64,000 nt of DNA from Bradyrhizobium sp. 139 (lineage in GTDB: Bacteria > Pseudomonadota > Alphaproteobacteria > Rhizobiales > Xanthobacteraceae): positions 1 to 64,000 of the forward strand of contig NZ_JADPKS010000104.1 in NCBI RefSeq assembly GCF_023074175.1. The letters run 5' to 3'. Below are positions 50,947 to 60,451 of the stretch, in pieces; position 1 is the stretch's first letter, and each line of letters opens with the position of its first letter. Under the pieces are notes generated by a model. That model ran no database searches, was not told where the DNA came from, and saw nothing but the letters and a program-made list of their open reading frames with translations. The translations under genes were made by a program, and so were the position numbers.

Positions 50947-53640
50947 ATGACGCACCATGATGGCGTGCAGAATGTCGATTCTGCCAGACCCAAACAGACG
51001 GATGACGATGTAAGCGCCGACGGGACCGCCACCACCCCGTCGAAGCGCAAGCTGGTGTTGTTCGCCGACGGCACGGGCAACGCGTTCACCACCCAGGAAT
51101 CCAGCGTCTGGCGTCTCTACGAAGCCCTCGACCACACCCAGCCAGACCAGATCGCCTACTACATCAAGGGCGTCGGCACCGCCGGCTGGGCGCCGCTCGC
51201 CGCGCTCGACGGCGCCACCGGCATCGGCGTGCCCTCCAATGTCCGCAAGCTGTACCGCTTCCTGTGCTGGAATTGGCGTCCCGGCGACGAAATCTACATC
51301 TTCGGCTTCAGCCGCGGAGCCTTCACTGCGCGCACGCTGGCGTCGATGATCGCAAGCCAGGGCCTCGTGCCTGCGGTGGTTGACAAAGTTGCGGTGTCGC
51401 ATGCGGAAATGCAGCGCAACACGATGGCTGCCTGGCGGGAATATCGCAAAGAGTCGATCGGCTATCGCAGCCTGCCGACGATCTGGATCGTCCGCTGGAT
51501 CCGCGACGTCCTGATCTACCTCTATCACCTCGTCCTTCGACATCGCTCCTATGCCAAGGTCCGCAAGGCAATGGACGGCCGCAAACAGATCGAGATCGAA
51601 TTCCTCGGACTGTTCGATACGGTCGAGGCCTTCGGCGTCCCGATCGAGGAGCTGCGCCTCGCGATCGATTGGGCAATCTGGCCGATCTCCTTTCGCAATC
51701 ACCGGCTGTCGAAGACGGTCAAGCACGCCTGCCATGCGCTCGCGCTCGACGACGAACGAACCACTTTCCACCCGCTGCGGATCGACCAGCGCGATCTTCC
51801 GCAGGGGCAGGTCGTCAAGGAGGTGTGGTTCGCAGGAGTCCATTCCGACGTCGGCGGCGGCTATCCGGAATCCACGCTGTCTTTCGTACCTCTGGTCTGG
51901 ATGACCGAACAGTTCGGCGGCCAGCTCCGTTTCCAGGACGGCACGATCGAGCATTTCCGCGAATCCCGGTCGGCGATCGGGCCGATGCACGATTCACGCA
52001 GCGGCGCGGCGGCGCTGTATCGCTACGGCCCGCGGCCGATCGCGGACCGCAAGGAAGATGGCGGATCGCCGGTGGTGCATTTCGCCGTCGTCGAACGCAT
52101 GTTGCACGGATGCGACAATTACGCACCGCTGATGCTTCCGGCAAATGCCAGGGTGCTGCTGCCGAGCGGAGAGGTGTTGCCGCTCACGAGAGATGAGACG
52201 CGCAAGGCCATGAAGTCGGCCTACGCGGCGAGAACCGGGGATCGGCAAAAGGCGGCAGAAGCCGATGCATTCACGGCGATGAGCCCGCCCGATGCCGAGA
52301 TGGCCGGACGGGTGCTCGATACCGTCTGGTGGCGCCGCGTGGCCTATTTCTCGCTCGTCATCGCGCTCGGCACATTGGTCGCATGGCCATGGATCGCGCG
52401 GACGGTGGTAGGCTCGTCCAAGGAGCACGGTCTCGAAGACACAGTCCTGCTCAGATGGGTCACGGCGTTCGACAACGGCACGGGCACGATCGTCAAGCCG
52501 TTCGCAGATCTCCTCGCGAGCGTTCTGCCATCCTATGCGGGGCCGTGGCTTGCCATCGCACTCTACTATCCCTTCCTGACTACGGTTCTTGTCGTTGTCA
52601 TACTCATCGCCTGGAACAGGAATGCGGCGCTGCGCGACAGCATTCAGGAGCGGGCGCGACTGGCCTGGTACAGGCCCGACCGGAAGGCCTCCAGAGACCG
52701 AGCGAGCCAATCGGGCTGGCTGCTCGCGATCGGACGCTGGATGCGGCTGCATGCGTGGCCGGTACGCATGGCATTCACCAACATCCTGCTGCCGGGCATT
52801 TTCCTCGTTGCCATCTTCGGCTCCGCCCTGCTGCTGACGTCCCGCGGTTATCTCAGCTGGCGCGAAGGCATCGGGGACGTTTGCACGAGCAGCGCATCCA
52901 CGCGTGCAGTCAGCGACATGCCGCTTGCGGCCCGTGACGGCGAACTATTCAACGTCAGCGATTTTTGCTGGCCAAGCCACCTCGCGGTCGAGAAGGGACG
53001 CAAATATCGCGTCTGGATTCAAATGGCCGATCCGTGGTTCGACCGCACCATCATGACCGGTCTGAACGGATTCAAGACCCCGCCGGATCCGACCCATCGC
53101 TCGGCCGTGCCGATCCTGCGGCTCTACGGCGCGGACTGGTTCCAGCCAATCGTGCGGGTGGGCGCCAGAGGATCGAACGATATGCCGCTGCAAGCCGTCA
53201 ATGGATCCCCGGCGGACGAACTGCCGCGTCGGGTCAACGCGACGGTGCCGACATATGAGGACAACACCAGGGACAACTACCCCATCCGTGTCGAGGACTC
53301 CGAGGAGTTCGACAAGCAAGACAGCGAATTGAGGCGGGTCTGGCGTCCGTTCGGAGATTTCGAGCCGATGCCGGCCGAGGCGCTGCCGGCGGCACGCGCG
53401 CTATGGCGCCGCCAGGGATTGTCCGATCTGCTTGTCGCGGAGTTCGTCGCTCCCGAGTCCGGCGAGCTGTTCTTCTACGTGAATGACGCCGTCCAGTTCT
53501 TCCCGCAAATCGTTCCATTGCGGTTCGCGCCGCGCTGGCTCGTCCCACTCCAGGGGCCGCGGGTCCAGTTCTACAACAACAACAGCGGCACGGCGACAAT
53601 CCGGGTCCAGCGGATTCCGGCTCCGGCTCCGGCCGACTAG
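50947..53640 (+). CDS. DUF2235 alpha/beta-hydrolase with three TM helices and a C-terminal domain
   Basis: The 897-residue protein has an N-terminal DUF2235 domain: LVLFADGTGN (about 37-45), the nucleophile elbow GFSRGAF (Ser122) and GVHSDVGGGYPES (about 297-310), which supplies Asp/His. Three hydrophobic segments follow at about 464-485, 531-555 and 610-637. The C-terminal 250 residues look beta-rich, with WIQMADPWFDRTI and FFYVNDAVQFFP. DUF2235 includes the catalytic part of Tle1-type lipases of type VI secretion, but no VgrG, Hcp or immunity gene is next to it. The ATG at 50947 is preceded by GGAGG. Confidence 0.84.
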   Translation: MTHHDGVQNVDSARPKQTDDDVSADGTATTPSKRKLVLFADGTGNAFTTQESSVWRLYEALDHTQPDQIAYYIKGVGTAGWAPLAALDGATGIGVPSNVRKLYRFLCWNWRPGDEIYIFGFSRGAFTARTLASMIASQGLVPAVVDKVAVSHAEMQRNTMAAWREYRKESIGYRSLPTIWIVRWIRDVLIYLYHLVLRHRSYAKVRKAMDGRKQIEIEFLGLFDTVEAFGVPIEELRLAIDWAIWPISFRNHRLSKTVKHACHALALDDERTTFHPLRIDQRDLPQGQVVKEVWFAGVHSDVGGGYPESTLSFVPLVWMTEQFGGQLRFQDGTIEHFRESRSAIGPMHDSRSGAAALYRYGPRPIADRKEDGGSPVVHFAVVERMLHGCDNYAPLMLPANARVLLPSGEVLPLTRDETRKAMKSAYAARTGDRQKAAEADAFTAMSPPDAEMAGRVLDTVWWRRVAYFSLVIALGTLVAWPWIARTVVGSSKEHGLEDTVLLRWVTAFDNGTGTIVKPFADLLASVLPSYAGPWLAIALYYPFLTTVLVVVILIAWNRNAALRDSIQERARLAWYRPDRKASRDRASQSGWLLAIGRWMRLHAWPVRMAFTNILLPGIFLVAIFGSALLLTSRGYLSWREGIGDVCTSSASTRAVSDMPLAARDGELFNVSDFCWPSHLAVEKGRKYRVWIQMADPWFDRTIMTGLNGFKTPPDPTHRSAVPILRLYGADWFQPIVRVGARGSNDMPLQAVNGSPADELPRRVNATVPTYEDNTRDNYPIRVEDSEEFDKQDSELRRVWRPFGDFEPMPAEALPAARALWRRQGLSDLLVAEFVAPESGELFFYVNDAVQFFPQIVPLRFAPRWLVPLQGPRVQFYNNNSGTATIRVQRIPAPAPAD

Positions 53641-53760
53641 CAACGCCCCGGCGACGATTGCGTGGGGGAGGCCATTGCGGCCCCCATGATTATGGGTGTC
53701 ACGGCGCCCGCGCCGCGGCTAAGCTTGGCCTGCGCCGCGGCGGACACGCGGTGCGGGACG

Positions 53761-54450
53761 ATGAACATGAGCGAACAGGGCGAGGCGGGTGAAGCCATCA
53801 CCATTCTTCTCGTCGAGGACGACGCGCCGACCTGCTGGCGGCTGCAGGATGCGCTGGTCAAGGCCGGCTACGAGGTGCGCAGCGCAGGCACGCTCAGTGA
53901 GGCGCGCCAGGCCCTCAACGGCAGGGCACCGCGCGTGCTGCTGACCGATCTGCGGCTGCCCGACGGCCACGGCATCGAGCTGATCCGCGAGACCCGGCAG
54001 CGCTTTCCCGATACCGAGATCATGGTGATCTCCGCGCTCGGGGACGAGGAAAGCGTGATCTCGGCAATCACGGTCGGCGCTACCGGTTATCTCTTGAAGG
54101 ATGCCTTTCCGACCGACATCGCCACCACTGTGCGCGATCTGGTCGCCGGCCATTCGCCGATCTCGGCTTCGATCGCCCGTTTCATCGTGCGCAGAACGCA
54201 AGGTGCCGCACAAAATTTGGCCGAGCCGCCGCCGGGTCCCCCGCTCAACACCGCAAGATTGACCCCACGCGAGATCGATATCCTCTGGGGCATCGCAAAA
54301 GGTTTCAGCTACGCCGAGATCGCGAGCCATCTCGGTCTGTCCAGGCAGACCGTGCCCGGCCACATCAAGAACATCTATCGCAAGCTCGAAGTGCACACGC
54401 GCAGCGAGGCGGTGTTCGAGGCGGTGCAGCAGGGCCTGATCAAGCTGTGA
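53761..54450 (+). CDS. NarL/FixJ-type response regulator with LuxR HTH
   Basis: The 229-residue regulator has a receiver domain with LLVEDDAP, phospho-acceptor Asp63 in LLTDLRLPDG and Lys in YLLKDAFP. A LuxR-type HTH follows (about 163-220), LTPREIDILWGIAKG and SRQTVPGHIKNIYRK. The ATG at 53761 was chosen; an upstream start at 53662 adds 33 residues. It ends GTGA-overlapping the histidine kinase, making a two-component pair. Confidence 0.88.
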   Translation: MNMSEQGEAGEAITILLVEDDAPTCWRLQDALVKAGYEVRSAGTLSEARQALNGRAPRVLLTDLRLPDGHGIELIRETRQRFPDTEIMVISALGDEESVISAITVGATGYLLKDAFPTDIATTVRDLVAGHSPISASIARFIVRRTQGAAQNLAEPPPGPPLNTARLTPREIDILWGIAKGFSYAEIASHLGLSRQTVPGHIKNIYRKLEVHTRSEAVFEAVQQGLIKL

Positions 54451-56393
54451 GCGAGATTGCGGCGAAGGCGCCAACGCGCTCCAGGCGCTCGCTGATCGCG
54501 GCGCGCCTCGTGCCTTATCTGCTGCTCCAGGTCTTGATCGTGATCGCCACCATCCTCGGGCTCCGGCTGCTCCAGCCCAGCGACCCCGAAGATTTTGCGC
54601 TGGGCGGATTTTCGCTACGGGAGGACGGCGCAAGCCGTCCCGTGACGCTGCCGCATTTCACGTCGTCGCGTTATTCGCTTGCCGATCCTCCGCTCTACAC
54701 CGGGGCCTTCACGTTCCGGCGCGGCGATGCGGCGTCCGGATGGTCCGTATTCCTGCCGCGCTTCAGCAACGCGGTGGAGGTCGCCGTCAACGGCGTCGTC
54801 GTGCTCGACTCCCGTCGCGATGCCAACGCCAACCGGCCAGACCGCAACACACCGCAGATCGCGCTCATCCCCGCCTCGCTGCTGCATGACGGCAACAACG
54901 AGATCATGGTGCGGCTGTTCGTCTGGGGACCGCTGAAGGGCTTTCTCGACACCGTCTATGTCGGGCCGGACGCTGCCCTGCGCCCGTCCTACGAAACACG
55001 CACGCTGCTGTTCGTCACGCTGCCTGTGGCGTTCTCCGCCTGGCAATCGATCCTCGCAGTCATCCTCGCGATCATGTGGCTGATGCGGCGCCACGAGCCG
55101 GTCTATGGCGTGCTGGCGGTGGCGATGGTGCTTGGCGTCGTACAGGCATTCGTACCACCGCCGCTGCCGCCGGCCAACACGTCGCGGCTTGCCGCGGTCC
55201 TGCTGGCATCGGCGCCGGTCGAGAGCGCGCTGATCGTCGTATTTGCCCTGCTGTTCTTCGATTGGCGCTGGCCGCGTTATGGCGCGCTGCTGTTCGCGCC
55301 GGGCATCGTGGTGTTCGTGGTCGGACTGATAGGGGGGCCGCCGCTGCCGCGCATTCTCTTCCTGGTCCTCGGTATCCCCATGGTCGGTGTCTGTCTGTTG
55401 CTGATGGCCAGCATCACGGCAACACAGGTGGTGCGGAGGCAGGACGCAGCAAGCTTCACGCTCGGCTGCGCCGTGACCATCGTGCTGACTTGCTGGGTCC
55501 ACGACATGCTGTCGGTGTTCGAGATCGTAGCTAACGAGCGCACCTTCGTCTCGCGTTTGTCCTATTCGGCGATGCTGGTCGCGATCGGCGCCGGGCTGAC
55601 CTGGCGCTTTGCACGCGCCCTGAACCAGGTCGACGGCTTTGCCGACCAGCTTGTGACGCGCGTACGCGAGGCCGAGGAACGGCTGAAGGCGAGCTTCGTC
55701 CGAGAGGAGGAACGTGCACGGGCCGCGACGCTCGCCAACGAGCGCACACGGCTGATGCGCGACCTCCATGATGGCCTCGGCGGCCAGCTCGTCAGTATCG
55801 TCGCGCTGTCCGAACGCGGCCATGAGGGCGCGAGCATCACGGACGCGGCGCGCGCCGCGTTGAAGGATCTGCGCCTCGTCATCGATTCCATGGACGATAT
55901 CGGCGGCGACCTGATGCTTGCGCTCGGCTCCTGGCGCGAGCGCGCGACAGCACAATTGCGGCCGCACGACATCGCACTCGGATGGCAAGTGGCGATGCCG
56001 CAGGGTCTGCCGCTGCATCCTGAACTGCGGCCATGGCACGTCATCCAGATCGTGCGTATCCTCGACGAGGCCGTGACCAACGCGGTCAAGCACGCGCAGG
56101 CGCGCCATATTACTGTTACCATCGAGACGCTCGACGATGGCCATGGGGATGGCGAAGGAGATGGCTGCGGACCGTGCGGCATGATCAGCATTGTGGACGA
56201 CGGCAAGGGCTTTGCCGTGTCCGGCAACGGCGAAGCCGCGAGCGCGGGCCAGACCGCGCGGGGTCTGCGCAACATGCGAAGCCGCGCCGCGCGCTGCGGC
56301 GCGGTGCTGGATCTGGCTTCGGATTCCTCGGGTACACGCGTACGGCTGCAATTGCCGAAAATCTTTCCCGATAGCGACGCCGCCGCGGGTTGA
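54447..56393 (+). CDS. Sensor histidine kinase, HisKA_3 with 7TM sensor
   Basis: The 648-residue kinase starts with GTG, overlapping the regulator stop. A first helix (about 15-40) precedes a periplasmic beta-sandwich (about 60-175) like 7TMR-DISM extracellular domains, then a run of membrane segments (about 190-390), HisKA_3 with His in RLMRDLHDGLGGQ (about 438) and HATPase with EAVTNAVKHA and DDGKGFAV. It should phosphorylate the neighbouring NarL-type regulator. The upstream DUF2235 gene is on the same strand and could be a target. Confidence 0.87.
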   Translation: MSEIAAKAPTRSRRSLIAARLVPYLLLQVLIVIATILGLRLLQPSDPEDFALGGFSLREDGASRPVTLPHFTSSRYSLADPPLYTGAFTFRRGDAASGWSVFLPRFSNAVEVAVNGVVVLDSRRDANANRPDRNTPQIALIPASLLHDGNNEIMVRLFVWGPLKGFLDTVYVGPDAALRPSYETRTLLFVTLPVAFSAWQSILAVILAIMWLMRRHEPVYGVLAVAMVLGVVQAFVPPPLPPANTSRLAAVLLASAPVESALIVVFALLFFDWRWPRYGALLFAPGIVVFVVGLIGGPPLPRILFLVLGIPMVGVCLLLMASITATQVVRRQDAASFTLGCAVTIVLTCWVHDMLSVFEIVANERTFVSRLSYSAMLVAIGAGLTWRFARALNQVDGFADQLVTRVREAEERLKASFVREEERARAATLANERTRLMRDLHDGLGGQLVSIVALSERGHEGASITDAARAALKDLRLVIDSMDDIGGDLMLALGSWRERATAQLRPHDIALGWQVAMPQGLPLHPELRPWHVIQIVRILDEAVTNAVKHAQARHITVTIETLDDGHGDGEGDGCGPCGMISIVDDGKGFAVSGNGEAASAGQTARGLRNMRSRAARCGAVLDLASDSSGTRVRLQLPKIFPDSDAAAG

Positions 56394-56527
56394 AAAGCCC
56401 CCTCCCCGAACGTGTGGGACGCACGGAGAGAGGGAACGGGCCGGATTATGTTCATGCGGAGGACGGGGGGCGTCCGCAAGTCATCCTTTCGCCCGAAGCG
56501 ATGCAATCAACTCAATCGAACGAGCCG

Positions 56528-56809
56528 TCAGCGCACGCCGACACGATTGACCGGACCTCCGCGATTCATCGGGGTTCCCGCACGAACGCCTACGCCGGGC
56601 GCGCCGACCCCGGGCGTCGCCACCGCGAGCGCGGCGGCCGGCGCAACCACCACCGCCCTGGTCGGCCGCACCACGCAGCCCTTGGGCACGCCAACCGTCT
56701 TGCAATAGACCACCGCCTGCGCCGGACTCGTGCCGAGCGACACGATCGCCGCACCCGCGAGCATCATGACCGTCAGCCCGGCGTTCAGCGCTCCCAATTT
56801 TTTCGACAT
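56528..56809 (-). CDS. Small secreted Ala/Val/Gly-rich protein
   Basis: The 93-residue protein has a signal peptide (MSKKLGALNAGLTVMMLAGA, cleavage near AQA-VVY). The mature part is rich in Val, Pro and Gly, with GVGAPGVGVRAGTP and a Cys pair (YCKTVGVPKGCV). GGAG is six bases before the ATG at 56809. No family is recognised. It is divergent from the gene at 57036. Confidence 0.65.
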   Translation of the reverse strand: MSKKLGALNAGLTVMMLAGAAIVSLGTSPAQAVVYCKTVGVPKGCVVRPTRAVVVAPAAALAVATPGVGAPGVGVRAGTPMNRGGPVNRVGVR

Positions 56810-56903
56810 CTTGCTCTCCTGCTTCCCGTTCGGCGCCCCGATGCAATCACCGGGTCTCGCAGCCGACGTCCAGCCTGAATGGCAAAAGACGGCGCGCGGA
56901 TAC

Positions 56904-56955
56904 ATGCCATGAAGATGGGGGTGCGGCGGGCGAGCCGATGCCATGAACATGGCAT
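56904..56955. promoter_or_regulatory. Repeated atgccatga motif with a perfect palindrome
   Basis: The sequence atgccatgaagatgg (56904) recurs as atgccatgaacatgg (56938). The second contains an 8-bp-arm palindrome atgccatg-aa-catggcat (56938-56955). It lies between the divergent small secreted-protein genes at 56809 and 57036, a good place for a shared regulator. No binding protein can be named. Confidence 0.5.
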
Positions 56956-57035
56956 GGACCGGCAACGGGCCGCCGCGAGATGGTCCGGCTCACCCGAACC
57001 AAGCGGGACCAATCACAAGCCCAAAGAGGTGCTTT

Positions 57036-57260
57036 ATGAAGACTTCAGTTCTTGCCGCGCTGCTGCTCGCTGCCGCCATCCTGCCCGCCGCTGCGCAATC
57101 CGGTCCGACGCCGCAGGAGCAGATGGCCTGCCGCAGCGACGCCGGCAAATTCTGCGCCGAACATATCGGCAAGCCGCCGCAGATGAACGCCTGCCTGCGC
57201 GAGAACAAGACGAAGCTCTCGGACGCCTGCCGCAAGGTGGTGGAATCGCACGGCGGGTGA
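57036..57260 (+). CDS. Small secreted cysteine-rich protein
   Basis: The 74-residue protein has a signal peptide (MKTSVLAALLLAAAILPAAA, cleavage before QSG) and a short mature part with four cysteines: MACRSDAGKFCAEHI and ACLRENKTKLSDACRK. The spacing resembles the cysteine-rich repeat (GLG1-type) found in small proteobacterial periplasmic proteins. AGAGG precedes the ATG. Confidence 0.75.
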   Translation: MKTSVLAALLLAAAILPAAAQSGPTPQEQMACRSDAGKFCAEHIGKPPQMNACLRENKTKLSDACRKVVESHGG

Positions 57261-57331
57261 GCCGGCAATCATTCCGGGACGCTCCAGCGGAGCGAACCCG
57301 GATCCATTCCGCTACAGGCGATCAATAGTGC

Positions 57332-58003
57332 CTAATCGTCGTCAGGCCCGAACAACCTGATTTGCGGGAAGCCGCCGCGCGGCCGGCTGACGACATCGCG
57401 CGCATCGGAATCTTCGCGGATATTGCGCGCGACGTCGTCCCAATCGGTGCGGTCGCGCATCCCGCGCGGCTCCCGGAAATCGTAGTGGCGGCGCTCGGCC
57501 CAGCGCTCGCGGCGCTCCGCCCGGCGTCGTTCGGACGCGGCACGCTTTACCTCGGAATCCCTCGCCTTGGCATAGGCGTTGTCGGGTGAGGATGACTGCT
57601 CTGTCGACGCTTGCCGATCGGTTGGCGCGGGCGATGCCGGCGCCGACTTGGGCGGCTCCACCGCGGCCGCTTGCGAAGGCTGTGGCGCTGGCGGTTCAGC
57701 ATTCGCCTGGGTGGTCTGCGTCTCGGGCTTTGCAGCTTCAGGCCTGGCTTCGGCCTGTACCGGCGCGGCGATCATCGCGCCGAAGGCTTGCGAGCCGGTG
57801 AGATATTGCAGGCGCTCGGATGGCGCGTCCGTCGTCGCCGGTTTGGCGGCATCGGCGCGCTGCGCCATCTTGCTCGTATCAGGCCCCTGCTTGGGCGCGA
57901 CCGGATTCATGATGTTGCCGGCGACGATGCCGCCGCCGAGACCAATGGCGATGGCGGCGACGATCGTTCCGGCACCGACGAAATAGGCTGTCGAGGCGCG
58001 CAT
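57332..58003 (-). CDS. Membrane-anchored hypothetical protein with acidic/basic C-terminal half
   Basis: The 223-residue protein has an N-terminal hydrophobic segment with a Gly-rich motif (GTIVAAIAIGLGGGIVAGNI), then an Ala/Pro/Gln linker and an Arg/Glu-rich C-terminus (RRRAERRERWAERRHYDF). No known domain is seen. The Arg/Glu-rich part may form a charged helix. It starts after a possible shared spacer with the gene at 58089 upstream on the same strand. Confidence 0.65.
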   Translation of the reverse strand: MRASTAYFVGAGTIVAAIAIGLGGGIVAGNIMNPVAPKQGPDTSKMAQRADAAKPATTDAPSERLQYLTGSQAFGAMIAAPVQAEARPEAAKPETQTTQANAEPPAPQPSQAAAVEPPKSAPASPAPTDRQASTEQSSSPDNAYAKARDSEVKRAASERRRAERRERWAERRHYDFREPRGMRDRTDWDDVARNIREDSDARDVVSRPRGGFPQIRLFGPDDD

Positions 58004-58088
58004 CGGTCCACTCCCTGTTTGGAGCGGGCAACGCTTGTCGATTGCCGGATGTTCCTGATAAGGCGCAGTTCCCGCTGGAACTTACACG

Positions 58089-58826
58089 TCAGATCTGCTG
58101 CGCGACCTTCTCCAGCCCGATGATGCGGGCGAGCTTGCGCACTTCTTCTTTCTGGTCGTCACGCAGCTGGAACAAGAGCGGCATCGCCGCCGACTTCAAC
58201 TGCTGGACCTCGTCGCAATTCGGATCGATCGGCACGCTTGGCCCGTTCGGATTGGAGAGCTTGTTTGCCGAGATCTTGCGGACAACATTGCGCAGCGCGG
58301 TCTCGACCGAGGGCCAATAATATTCCTGCGACGACGACAGCTTCAGACGATCCCTGATGCCCGCGATCTGCACGTCGGAGAGCAGTGAATAGGATTTCTG
58401 CGGCTGCGGCTTTGCGATGACTTTCGGCTTGGCCGGAGCTTCGACAGCCGGAGCCTCTGCGGCGGCTGGGGCCTCGTTCACGCTCGCCTTGGGCATCGGA
58501 AAGTCGGACGGCGTGGCGGCGGCAAAGGCCTGGCGCAGGGGCTCGGTCAGCAGCGGCGCCTGCGAAAGCTTGTCGGCGGGCACCCGCACCGGCTCGATCG
58601 CGGCCGAAGCCAGCGCCAGCGTCGGAACCAGCCGGTCGGCCTTGGCGGCGCGGTTGGACGCGAGCGGCTTCGGCGGGGCCTGCGTGATCATCTCGGCGCT
58701 CACACTGGGCACGCTGTCGCGACCGAGAATTGCGGTGGTGGCGGCGCCGAGGACGAGGAAACAGGTCAGCACGACGATGGTGATGGCTTTGGACAAACGT
58801 CTCTCCGCGCCCAGCTTCAAGTCCAC
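58089..58826 (-). CDS. Hypothetical envelope protein with N-terminal anchor
   Basis: The 245-residue protein has one TM helix near the N-terminus (AITIVVLTCFLVLGAATTAI), an Ala/Pro-rich linker and a helical C-terminal domain (about 140-245) with LRDDQKEEVRKLARIIGLEK. The C-terminal part resembles Spy/LTXXQ-like helical folds only in pattern. Function unknown. It lies upstream of the gene at 57332 on the same strand; the 85-base gap is compatible with an operon. Confidence 0.65.
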   Translation of the reverse strand: MDLKLGAERRLSKAITIVVLTCFLVLGAATTAILGRDSVPSVSAEMITQAPPKPLASNRAAKADRLVPTLALASAAIEPVRVPADKLSQAPLLTEPLRQAFAAATPSDFPMPKASVNEAPAAAEAPAVEAPAKPKVIAKPQPQKSYSLLSDVQIAGIRDRLKLSSSQEYYWPSVETALRNVVRKISANKLSNPNGPSVPIDPNCDEVQQLKSAAMPLLFQLRDDQKEEVRKLARIIGLEKVAQQI

Positions 58827-58926
58827 GTGATCAGTGCCCGAAAACTGGGCGGTAATTAAGGCTTAACCGTGCAATTGCGACGGCAATCGCGCGGACTGCG
58901 GCGACATGCCCGAAATCTCCAGAAGA

Positions 58927-59175
58927 TCAGGCGGCTAGCGCCAGGTCGTAGGCATCCTGGATGTCGGCGACGATCTCGGAGGCCTCCCAGACCGCGCGCG
59001 GCTCAACCGATTGCAGCGTCACCGTCCAGTTGCCGCCCCGGCGGGTGCGGGGGACGCTGAGGATGTCGAAGCGCACGTTGCGGCACAGCGGATGACGGGC
59101 CAGGGCATGGGCCACGCGGACCCGGATTTCGTCCAGAGTCGCGGCTGTCCTGCTGTTGAGAAAATCGAAGTCCAT
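58927..59175 (-). CDS. Small hypothetical protein
   Basis: The 82-residue protein (MDFDFLNSRTAATLDEIRVR...) has no signal or membrane segment. The pattern of strand-helix-strand (FDILSVPRTRRGGNWTVTLQ) suggests a compact domain. The adjacent genes give no functional clue. Confidence 0.6.
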   Translation of the reverse strand: MDFDFLNSRTAATLDEIRVRVAHALARHPLCRNVRFDILSVPRTRRGGNWTVTLQSVEPRAVWEASEIVADIQDAYDLALAA

Positions 59176-59344
59176 CGCCTGTCCCTCTCGGTCCTGATTG
59201 GCGGCCGTGAGGGGATTCTTGGCGGGTGTTGGTTAATCTGCCGTTAAGTGCGGGGGTGCGGCGGAGAGCTCGATTAACTGTGATCGGGAGCGACGACGCC
59301 TCCTTCTGCCTCTCCCCGCAAGCGGGCGAGGTGAAGGGAGCCGC

Positions 59345-60310
59345 CTATCGGCCGCCCGCATCGCGATATTCGGCGAGCGTCCGCGCAACGAGATCGTCCA
59401 CCGCCATCACCTCGGTCACGCCCGATGTCGAGTGTCCCCCGCTCCAGATATCGCGCCAGCGTTTCGGGCGGTTTTCGCGCGCGTTGACGTCGATGTCCTT
59501 GCCGATGTCGATCGTGCCACGGGCCGGCAGATCGTCGGGATCGAGGCCCGCAGCCACGATCGACGGCTTCAGCATGCTGGTCTGCAACCCCGTGAACGCG
59601 GTGGTGAGCAAGATGTCGTCGGCACTGCTCCCGACCAGCATGTCCTTGTGGCGCTCGTCCGCCATGCTCTCGCGCGTCGCGATGAACTTCGTGCCCATGT
59701 AAGCGAGATCGCAGCCGAGCACTTCGGCCGCATGCAGCGCGCGTCCGTCGCTGATGCCTCCGGCGAGCACGATGATGCCGTCAAAGAACGCGCGCACCGC
59801 GCGGACGAAGGCGAACGGATTGAGCCAGCCGGTCTGCCCGCCTGCGCCCGCCGTGAGCAGCACGAGCCCGTCGGCGCCGGCTTCCGCCGCGCGCTCGGCA
59901 TGGCGGATCGAGGCAACGTCCGCCAGCACCAGCGCGCCGGCATCATGCAGCGGCTTCAACACCGGCGCGGGCGATCCGACAGAGGTGATGACGATCTCCG
60001 GCTGGTGTCGCAGCAGCACGGCGAGATCCTGCTCCAGCCGCGCGTTGGAGCGATGCACGATCAGGTTGGCACAGAGCGGCGCGGCCTTGCGGCCGGCTTG
60101 ATCCTCATGCTGCTGCAGCCGCGTTTCGATCTCGGTGAGCCACGCATCGAGTTGTTCCGTGCTGCGGCAATTCACGGTGGGGAAGCTGCCGATCACACCA
60201 TTGCGGCAGGCAGCGGCCATGAGCTCGACGCCCGACACCAGAAACATCGGCGCCGCGATCAAAGGCAGGCTGAGACGATCGCGGAAGTGTTGCAGTCGAT
60301 CGGACGTCAC
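59345..60310 (-). CDS. Nitronate monooxygenase-like FMN enzyme, copy 1
   Basis: The 321-residue TIM-barrel FMN protein has the family start LPLIAAPMFLVSGVELMAAA, the loop LLTAGAGGQTGWLNPFAF and the phosphate-binding IIVLAGGISDGRAL. Nitronate monooxygenases oxidise alkyl nitronates; related family members act as enoyl reductases or dehydrogenases. It is divergent from the acyl-CoA ligase. A second paralogue begins to the right, at 63233. Confidence 0.85.
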   Translation of the reverse strand: MTSDRLQHFRDRLSLPLIAAPMFLVSGVELMAAACRNGVIGSFPTVNCRSTEQLDAWLTEIETRLQQHEDQAGRKAAPLCANLIVHRSNARLEQDLAVLLRHQPEIVITSVGSPAPVLKPLHDAGALVLADVASIRHAERAAEAGADGLVLLTAGAGGQTGWLNPFAFVRAVRAFFDGIIVLAGGISDGRALHAAEVLGCDLAYMGTKFIATRESMADERHKDMLVGSSADDILLTTAFTGLQTSMLKPSIVAAGLDPDDLPARGTIDIGKDIDVNARENRPKRWRDIWSGGHSTSGVTEVMAVDDLVARTLAEYRDAGGR

Positions 60311-60451
60311 CCAAGCCTCTCCTTCACTCGAGCCTCTCTTTCACTCAAGCCTTCTTGTGCTGGCTTCGTCGTTCCATCCCGCATTCTCTGTGCTAGCGTT
60401 GCACGCAACATTGGCACGTCAGAAGCCGATGACAAAGCAACGAGGAAACAA

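Noticed and set aside
50863..51990. 375-codon minus-strand frame opposite DUF2235
   Set aside because: The opposite strand encodes the DUF2235 catalytic motifs, so this is a shadow frame.
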